Source: an uncultured Clostridia bacterium
GTDB taxonomy: Bacteria > Bacillota > Clostridia > Christensenellales > Borkfalkiaceae
Direction of reading: 5' to 3'
NCBI GenBank assembly: GCA_959605945.1
Contig: CAUHGY010000060.1
Coordinates: 1 to 11,240, forward strand
DNA length: 11,240 nt
Shown: positions 6,793 to 11,240 of the stretch, piece by piece
How the letters are laid out: each line of letters starts with the position of its first letter
How positions within the stretch are numbered: the first letter of the stretch is position 1
Translations under genes and position numbers: made by a program
The notes under the pieces: generated by a model
What the model saw: the letters and a program-made list of their open reading frames with translations, nothing else
What the model was told of the DNA's origin: nothing
Database searches by the model: none

Positions 6793-8161
6793 GGAATATA
6801 AGACAATAAAGGAAGTTGTCGGACCTATAATGCTTGTCGAAGGCGTTGAAGGGGTAAAATATAACGAGCTTGTCGAAATAGTACAAAAAGACGGTGAAAT
6901 ACGCCGCGGCAAGGTTCTGGAAATAAATAAAGACAAAGCGCTTGTTCAATTGTTTGAAAGCGCTCACGGATTGCAGATTTCAACAAGCCGCGCGAGATTT
7001 TTGGGAAAAAGCCAGCAACTTGCCGTGTCTGAAGACATGCTCGGCAGGGTTTTTGACGGAATGGGAAACCCGCGCGACGGCGGGGCGCCTGTCATTGCGG
7101 AAAAATACATGGATATTAACGGTGAGCCGATTAACCCTGCCGCAAGAGACTATCCCAATGAATTTATACAGACGGGTATATCTGCGATCGACGGACTTAA
7201 TACGTTGGTTAGAGGACAGAAACTTCCGGTATTCAGCATGAGCGGCCTTCCGCATGCAGAACTTGCTGCACAGATAGCAAGACAGGCTAAAGTTCTTAAA
7301 AGCGATGAGAAGTTTGCCGTTGTTTTTGCCGCTGTGGGAATAACATACGAAGAATCGGAATATTTTATACAGGATTTTAAAAAGACCGGTGCGATCGAGA
7401 GGACCGTACTTTTCTGCAATCTTGCGAATGATCCGGCAATCGAGCGTATAGCGACGCCGCGAATGGCTCTTACCGCAGCAGAGTATCTTGCATATGATTT
7501 AGGTATGCACGTGCTTGTTATAATAACAGATATTACAAATTATTGTGAAGCGCTGCGAGAAATTTCGGCGGCAAGGAAAGAGGTCCCCGGCCGCCGCGGT
7601 TATCCCGGTTACCTTTATACCGATCTTGCTACAATGTATGAACGTGCCGGAAGAATAAAAGGTAAAAAAGGGTCGATTACGCAGATCCCTATTCTCACAA
7701 TGCCTGAAGACGATAAAACTCATCCCATACCAGATCTTACGGGTTATATCACTGAAGGACAGATCATTCTTTCGAGAGAACTGTTTAAAAAAGGCATAAA
7801 TCCGCCTATAGACGTGCTGCCCTCGCTTTCAAGACTCAAGGACAAGGGTATCGGCGAAGGAAAAACCCGTGAAGATCATGCCGATACCATGAATCAGCTT
7901 TTCTCGGCGTATGCCCGCGGCAAAGAGGCCAAAGAATTGGCTTCCATTCTCGGTGATGCCGCTCTTACCGACACGGATAAGCTTTATGCTAAGTTTGCGG
8001 AAGAGTTTGAAAAAACATACGTTTCACAGGGGTTTACTACAAACCGCAATATAGAAGAGACTCTTAATATCGGGTGGGAGCTTTTGAAAATTCTTCCGAG
8101 AAGCGAATTAAAGAGAATAAAAGAAAAATATATAGAAAAATATATCGGCAGCGTCGAGTAG
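6785..8161 (+). CDS. ntpB: V/A-type ATPase nucleotide-binding subunit B (non-catalytic)
   Basis: The 458-residue product has normal length. In place of a true P-loop it has MSGLPHAELAAQIARQ, the degenerate form that marks subunit B. The conserved PSLSRL motif carries Arg350, which corresponds to the arginine finger that completes the A-subunit active site; the number is the same as in E. hirae NtpB by my alignment. The stretch around YERAGRIKGKKGSITQIPIL and the TMPEDDKTHPIPDLTGYI block are also typical. B alternates with A in the hexameric head. The ATG at 6785 overlaps ntpA by eight bases and has GGAGG at 6772-6776, eight bases away, favouring roughly equal output of A and B. The stop is followed by a 15-base gap to ntpD. 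Confidence 0.98.
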   Translation: MYKEYKTIKEVVGPIMLVEGVEGVKYNELVEIVQKDGEIRRGKVLEINKDKALVQLFESAHGLQISTSRARFLGKSQQLAVSEDMLGRVFDGMGNPRDGGAPVIAEKYMDINGEPINPAARDYPNEFIQTGISAIDGLNTLVRGQKLPVFSMSGLPHAELAAQIARQAKVLKSDEKFAVVFAAVGITYEESEYFIQDFKKTGAIERTVLFCNLANDPAIERIATPRMALTAAEYLAYDLGMHVLVIITDITNYCEALREISAARKEVPGRRGYPGYLYTDLATMYERAGRIKGKKGSITQIPILTMPEDDKTHPIPDLTGYITEGQIILSRELFKKGINPPIDVLPSLSRLKDKGIGEGKTREDHADTMNQLFSAYARGKEAKELASILGDAALTDTDKLYAKFAEEFEKTYVSQGFTTNRNIEETLNIGWELLKILPRSELKRIKEKYIEKYIGSVE

Positions 8162-8163
8162 GC

Positions 8164-8170
8164 GGAGGAG
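8164..8170 (+). promoter_or_regulatory. Ribosome-binding site that fixes the TTG start of ntpD
   Basis: GGAGGAG lies six bases before a TTG at 8177 and just after the ntpB stop. No ATG lies at a suitable distance: the first in-frame ATG is at 8207 and would remove the conserved NVNPTR segment. This makes TTG the most credible initiation codon. Confidence 0.8.
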
Positions 8171-8176
8171 AATATT

Positions 8177-8815
8177 TTGGCAAGAATTAATGTTAACCCT
8201 ACGCGTATGGAGCTTAAAAAGCTTAAATCAAGGCTGTCTACGGCACGGCGCGGACATAAGCTTTTAAAGGATAAAACCGACGAAATGGTCAGGCGTTTTT
8301 CGGTTTTAATAAAAGAAAATAAAAATCTTCGCGAACAGGTTGAAGGCGAACTTTCAGGTGTTCTCGAACAGTTTTCCGTTGCGCGCAGTCTTATGAGCCT
8401 GGCAGAAATCGAGAGTGCTTTTTCCATGCCTGTAGTATCAGCAGAGCTTGAATGCGGAAAAGGCAACATTATGGGAGTGGTTGTTCCCGAATTTTCTTTT
8501 ACGGAAAATCGCTCGGCCAATAGATTTCCTTATGCTTTTACCGCGGTTACCAGCGAGGCCGATTATTCTGTTGAACTTGTAGGCAAAGTTCTTGTTAATC
8601 TTATCAAACTTGCAGAAATCGAAAAAAGCGTCACTATGCTTGCGGACGAGATAGAAAAAGGCAAAAGGCGCGTAAACGCATTGGAATACGTGATGATTCC
8701 CGATCTTGAAGAAACTATAAAGTATATAACGATGAAGTTAGAGGAAAATGAGCGCAGCAGCCGCACACGGCTTATGAAAGTTAAATCTATGATAGCGGCA
8801 AGGGAAGGTCAATAA
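8177..8815 (+). CDS. ntpD: V/A-type ATPase central-shaft subunit D
   Basis: The product has 212 residues. Long N- and C-terminal helices form the antiparallel coiled-coil shaft that rotates inside the A3B3 head. The family signature is clear at the start: MARINVNPTRMELKKLKSRL, then ARRGHKLLKDKTDEM. The C-terminal helix (from VNALEYVMIP onward) is the usual partner strand. Initiation is at a TTG codon, read as Met, behind a strong GGAGGAG at 8164-8170. This is the last core ATPase gene; its TAA stop shares one base with the ATG of the ROK kinase (TAATG). Confidence 0.97.
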   Translation: MARINVNPTRMELKKLKSRLSTARRGHKLLKDKTDEMVRRFSVLIKENKNLREQVEGELSGVLEQFSVARSLMSLAEIESAFSMPVVSAELECGKGNIMGVVVPEFSFTENRSANRFPYAFTAVTSEADYSVELVGKVLVNLIKLAEIEKSVTMLADEIEKGKRRVNALEYVMIPDLEETIKYITMKLEENERSSRTRLMKVKSMIAAREGQ

Positions 8816-9759
8816 TGGTGTACGGAATCGGCATAGATATAGGAGGAATGAGCGTTAAAGCAGGTTTGGTGGAAGAAAGCGGCAGGATGGTCGCTAAAAA
8901 CAAATCGGCAACCAAAAGCACTCCCGACTCGGTAATAGAGGAAATGGCAAAACAGATCAATGCTCTTTTATCGGAAAAGGGGCTATCGGTCAAAGACATT
9001 GCGGGTATAGGCATCGGATGTCCGGGAGCTGTAACTTCGGGAACAGGGATGGTGGATTTTTTGCCGAATCTCGGCTGGAAGAACGTTCCGCTGGTAAAAA
9101 AGCTTAAAGAATATTTTGATACCGAAATTATCATTTCAAACGATGCAAATGTCGCAGCGCTCGGCGAAGCCGTTTACGGTTGCGCAAAAAATTATAATAC
9201 GTCGATCATGTTCACTTTGGGAACCGGCGTCGGCGGGGGTATCATAATAGACAAAAAACTATATGAAGGCGGTCATTCTAAAGGAGCCGAACTCGGGCAC
9301 GTCACGCTGACTGTCGGCGGCGAGCCTTGCACTTGCGGGAGGAGAGGCTGTATTGAAGCTTATGTTTCGGCAACTGCGCTCATAAAGCAGACAAAAAAAG
9401 CCATGATCGAAGATAAAGACAGTTTAATGTGGAGTTTCGTCGGCGGAGATATTGATGCGGTTGACGGAAGAACGGCCTTTGAATGTGCTAAAAAAGGAGA
9501 TAAAACAGCTCTTAAAGTACAAAATACATATGTAATGTATCTTTCAGAAAGCATAATGAATATGCTTAATATATTCCGTCCCGACGTTTTTATAATCGGC
9601 GGCGGCATCAGCGCGCAAGGAAAATATCTGACAGACCTGATCAATGACTATTGCAAAAAGTTCGATTACGGTTATAAAGGTGCGCCTGCTCCGGATATCG
9701 TTACGGCAACGCTCGGAAACGATGCCGGCATTTTAGGGGCAGCGGCGCTTTTAAAATAA
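8815..9759 (+). CDS. glcK: ROK-family glucokinase
   Basis: This 314-residue soluble protein has the complete ROK layout. The phosphate-1 loop is GIDIGGMSVKAG at residues 5-16, with Asp8; Met replaces the more usual Thr after GG. NLGWKN (85-90) is typical of Bacillus-type GlcK. NDANVAALGE carries the catalytic base Asp110, and LGTGVGGG (135-142) follows. The sugar-binding GAELGH holds Glu159 and His162, and CTCGRRGC (172-179) supplies the zinc ligands Cys172, Cys174 and Cys179 with His162. The C-terminal IIGGGIS and TLGNDAGILGAA blocks finish the ATP site. The expected reaction is ATP + glucose to ADP + glucose-6-phosphate; another hexose or N-acetyl sugar is possible because ROK specificity is hard to read by eye. 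No HTH domain is present, so it is a kinase and not a ROK repressor. It starts at an ATG overlapping the ntpD stop by one base, with AGGGAAGG at 8801-8808, so it is part of the ATPase operon. Confidence 0.88.
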   Translation: MVYGIGIDIGGMSVKAGLVEESGRMVAKNKSATKSTPDSVIEEMAKQINALLSEKGLSVKDIAGIGIGCPGAVTSGTGMVDFLPNLGWKNVPLVKKLKEYFDTEIIISNDANVAALGEAVYGCAKNYNTSIMFTLGTGVGGGIIIDKKLYEGGHSKGAELGHVTLTVGGEPCTCGRRGCIEAYVSATALIKQTKKAMIEDKDSLMWSFVGGDIDAVDGRTAFECAKKGDKTALKVQNTYVMYLSESIMNMLNIFRPDVFIIGGGISAQGKYLTDLINDYCKKFDYGYKGAPAPDIVTATLGNDAGILGAAALLK

Positions 9760-9798
9760 CTATTATTTACATTCCGTCGTTAATTGACAGATATTTAC

Positions 9799-9827
9799 TT
9801 GATTTTTGTTTTCAGTTATGCTAAAAT
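9799..9827 (+). promoter_or_regulatory. Promoter of the proS T-box transcription unit
   Basis: TTGATT (9799-9804) is followed after 17 bases by TAAAAT (9822-9827), with a TG one base before the -10 box (9819-9820), an extended -10 element. Transcription would start near 9834, just ahead of T-box stem I. A nearby TTGACA at 9784-9789 has no -10 at a proper distance. The gap 9760-9833 contains no gene and no convincing terminator. Confidence 0.65.
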
Positions 9828-10040
9828 TAACTAAATTCATAAAAAGCGTGGAAGAGAAAGAGTAATCGTTTTTTTGTTCGGAAGAGAAAAGGCGGAAAGG
9901 TGCAAGCCTTGAACATGAAGCGATGAAACCCGTCTCGGAGCTGCGCGCCTAACTCCTGACGGATTTTAAGCGTTGCCGGGGTGCTCCCGTAAAAGGGCAA
10001 GACAGAATATTTCTGTCGCTGAGAGCGGATTTTATCCGAA

Positions 10041-10077
10041 TTTAGGTGGTAACACGGACTTATTTGTTCGCCCTGAA
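10041..10077 (+). promoter_or_regulatory. Antiterminator element of the proS T-box
   Basis: The T-box strand can fold with downstream sequence instead of leaving it free for the terminator. CGGAC (10055-10059) pairs with GTTCG (10066-10070), including one G-U, around a TTATTT loop. TTTAGG (10041-10046) pairs with CCTGAA (10072-10077) with one G-U. The bases between, TGGTAACA, form the bulge that binds the unacylated tRNA 3' end. These pairings use the 5' arm of the terminator (10069-10076), so the two structures are mutually exclusive. Confidence 0.8.
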
Positions 10078-10102
10078 AAAAATCAGGGCGATTTTTTATT
10101 TT
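10069..10102 (+). terminator. Intrinsic terminator of the proS T-box leader
   Basis: A perfect 8-bp stem, CGCCCTGA (10069-10076) with TCAGGGCG (10083-10090), extendable by one T-A pair, closes an AAAAAA loop. It is followed at once by a U-run (10092-10097, then four more T after one A). This is the default off-state when tRNA-Pro is charged. It ends only a few bases before the proS ribosome-binding site. Confidence 0.95.
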
Positions 10103-10115
10103 ACGGAGGTTTATA

Positions 10116-11240
10116 ATGAAACTCGAAAAGCTCGTCGGAGAAAGGTTTAAAGAAAGGCCTGCCGACTGCGTGGTTGACAGTCATGCGATTATGACTCGCG
10201 GCGGTTATATAAAATATGTTGCCAACGGCATATATTCTTCCTTTATGCCGTTAAAGCGCGTCACAAAAAAAATAGAAAAGATACTCAGAGAAGAAATGGA
10301 CGCTATAGACGGACAGGAAGTGCAGTTTCCGGTAGTTATGCCGGCTTCCTTATGGGAAGAATCCGGAAGATATAACAGCATAGCGAAGGAACTGGTTAGA
10401 TTTTCCGACAGAAACGACTGTCCTATGGTGCTCGGCATGACGCATGAAGAGGCTGCCGTTCAGCTTGTGCGCGAATATGCACAGAGTTATAATCGTTATC
10501 CCTTTATGATATATCAGATCCAGACTAAATTTCGCGACGAGGCGCGACCCAAGTCCGGACTTATTCGCGTGCGCGAATTTACAATGAAGGACGCGTATTC
10601 TTTTCACACCAGTCAGGCAGATCTTGAAGAGTATTATGCAAAATGTCTTGCTGCCTATGAAAAAATTTACAGGCGCGTAGGACTTCCCGAAGTTATATCC
10701 GTAGCGTCGGATTCGGGAATGATGGGCGGCAGCGTTTCGCATGAATTTATGTTTTTGACGCCTATAGGCGAGGATACTATAGTAATGTGCCCCGAATGCG
10801 GTTATCGTGCGAATATGGAAGCGGCGGCATGCATTTATGAAAATAAAAAGGATGAAAAATGCGGACAGTTAGAGATGGTAGCCACACCCGGACAGCAGAC
10901 AATAGCCGATGTCTGCAACTATCTCCGTTCGGAATTTTCGCGGTCGTGCAAGGCGGTTGTCTATCAGAGAAATAAAGACGACTCGTTTGTTGTTGTTTTT
11001 ACACGCGGCGACGTAGAGATAAACGAAAACAAACTGACAAAACTGCTCGGTTGCGAACTTCATCCTGCGGTTATAGACGATGCCTGCGGCCTTAAAGCCG
11101 GTTTTATAGGACCGTACAAATTGGGCGGAGAACATACTGTCATATATGATATTTCCTTAAAAAACGTCAATAATCTCATCTGCGGAGCCAACGTTGAAGG
11201 ATATCATTATAGGGGGCTTGATATAGAGCGCGATATCGGG
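10116..11240 (+). CDS. proS: Prolyl-tRNA synthetase (bacterial type), 3' end beyond the window
   Basis: The frame is open for 375 codons from the ATG at 10116 to the right edge without a stop; the E. coli enzyme has 572 residues, so about a third is missing. It is a class II synthetase that charges tRNA-Pro with proline in the cytoplasm. Motif 1 lies around VQFPVVMP (69-76), then LGMTHEE (106-112). Motif 2 is the loop FRDEARPKSG (139-148) leading to VREFTMKDAYSFH (152-164). GGSVSHEF (204-211) matches the family. From about residue 220 the inserted editing domain (YbaK-like, removes Ala from tRNA-Pro) begins, with CPECGY (225-230) and Lys279, which falls at the number of the E. coli editing lysine. 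The start has GGAGG at 10105-10109 six bases upstream. Expression is governed by the upstream T-box. Confidence 0.97.
   Translation, partial: MKLEKLVGERFKERPADCVVDSHAIMTRGGYIKYVANGIYSSFMPLKRVTKKIEKILREEMDAIDGQEVQFPVVMPASLWEESGRYNSIAKELVRFSDRNDCPMVLGMTHEEAAVQLVREYAQSYNRYPFMIYQIQTKFRDEARPKSGLIRVREFTMKDAYSFHTSQADLEEYYAKCLAAYEKIYRRVGLPEVISVASDSGMMGGSVSHEFMFLTPIGEDTIVMCPECGYRANMEAAACIYENKKDEKCGQLEMVATPGQQTIADVCNYLRSEFSRSCKAVVYQRNKDDSFVVVFTRGDVEINENKLTKLLGCELHPAVIDDACGLKAGFIGPYKLGGEHTVIYDISLKNVNNLICGANVEGYHYRGLDIERDIG

Larger units (their letters stand above)
9840..10102 (+). promoter_or_regulatory. T-box riboswitch leader of proS (proline specifier CCC)
   Basis: This RNA leader binds tRNA-Pro and lets transcription proceed into proS only when the tRNA is uncharged. 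Stem I can be built from GCGTG (9846-9850) with TGCGC (9942-9946), ATCG (9865-9868) with CGAT (9921-9924), TGTTC (9875-9879) with GAACA (9911-9915), and AAGG (9897-9900) with CCTT (9907-9910). A purine-rich GAAGAGAAAG segment, an AGTA opposite GAAA (loop-E style specifier loop), an AGAGA bulge and GGTGCAAGCC are all standard T-box marks. Directly after GAAA lies CCC (9929-9931) followed by a purine: a proline codon in the specifier position. Further hairpins include GACAGAA-TAT-TTCTGTC (10001-10017) and CGGAT-TTT-ATCCG (10026-10038). The T-box proper is AGGTGGTAACACGG (10044-10057), whose TGGT would pair with a tRNA end ACCA. Stem limits are by eye. Confidence 0.93.

Noticed and set aside
6367..6936. 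A 189-codon minus-strand open frame across the ntpA-ntpB junction.
   Set aside because: It is a shadow of two conserved genes, with no motif and an amino-acid make-up typical of antisense translation. The same holds for the minus-strand frames at 7984-8520, 8787-9134 and 10350-10742.
7220..7290. The lack of a standard P-loop in ntpB, considered as a sign of decay.
   Set aside because: Loss of the P-loop is normal for V/A-type B subunits; the rest of the protein is intact, including Arg350.
9784..9789. A perfect TTGACA box upstream of the proS leader.
   Set aside because: No acceptable -10 lies 16-18 bases downstream; TTGATT at 9799 with an extended TAAAAT fits much better.

Overview
The window looks like part of an anaerobic Bacillota (Clostridia-like) chromosome. 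This is inferred from three things: a nine-gene rotary V/A-type ATPase operon in the Enterococcus hirae ntp order, a tRNA-sensing T-box leader in front of a synthetase gene, and strong GGAGG ribosome-binding sites with one TTG start. No species can be named from the sequence alone.

Layout. The left edge carries the 5' part of a tRNA-Val(TAC) gene on the minus strand. A ~280-base intergenic region holds two back-to-back sigma-A-type promoters, one firing left into the tRNA and one (TTGACC-17-TATAAT) firing right. The rightward promoter starts a tightly packed operon: ntpF (peripheral stalk G/H), ntpI (membrane stator a), ntpK (c-ring), ntpE (peripheral stalk E), ntpC (d-like adaptor), ntpG (central-stalk F), ntpA (catalytic), ntpB (non-catalytic nucleotide-binding) and ntpD (central rotor shaft). 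Gene junctions overlap or lie at most ~31 bases apart. The tenth gene, a ROK-family glucokinase, overlaps the ntpD stop codon by one base (TAATG). After it comes a ~355-base non-coding stretch with its own promoter, a complete T-box riboswitch with a proline (CCC) specifier and an intrinsic terminator, and then proS, a bacterial-type prolyl-tRNA synthetase that runs off the right edge.

How the parts work together. The ntp genes encode every core subunit of a V1Vo machine: the A3B3 head, the D-F shaft, the C adaptor, the K ring, the I stator and E/G stalks. The K subunit keeps the whole set of residues known to bind sodium in the E. hirae ring, so the enzyme is predicted to couple ATP to Na+ rather than H+ movement. 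The sequence does not say whether it mainly hydrolyses or synthesises ATP. The attached glucokinase would spend ATP on sugar entry into glycolysis; whether it is functionally tied to the pump or only co-transcribed is unknown. proS is a separate transcription unit controlled by uncharged tRNA-Pro.

Overall this is mostly a well-understood housekeeping region. I did not find evidence of a novel defence, mobile or otherwise undescribed system. The points most worth a second look are the sodium-site conservation, the kinase fused to the end of the ATPase operon, and details of the proS T-box.
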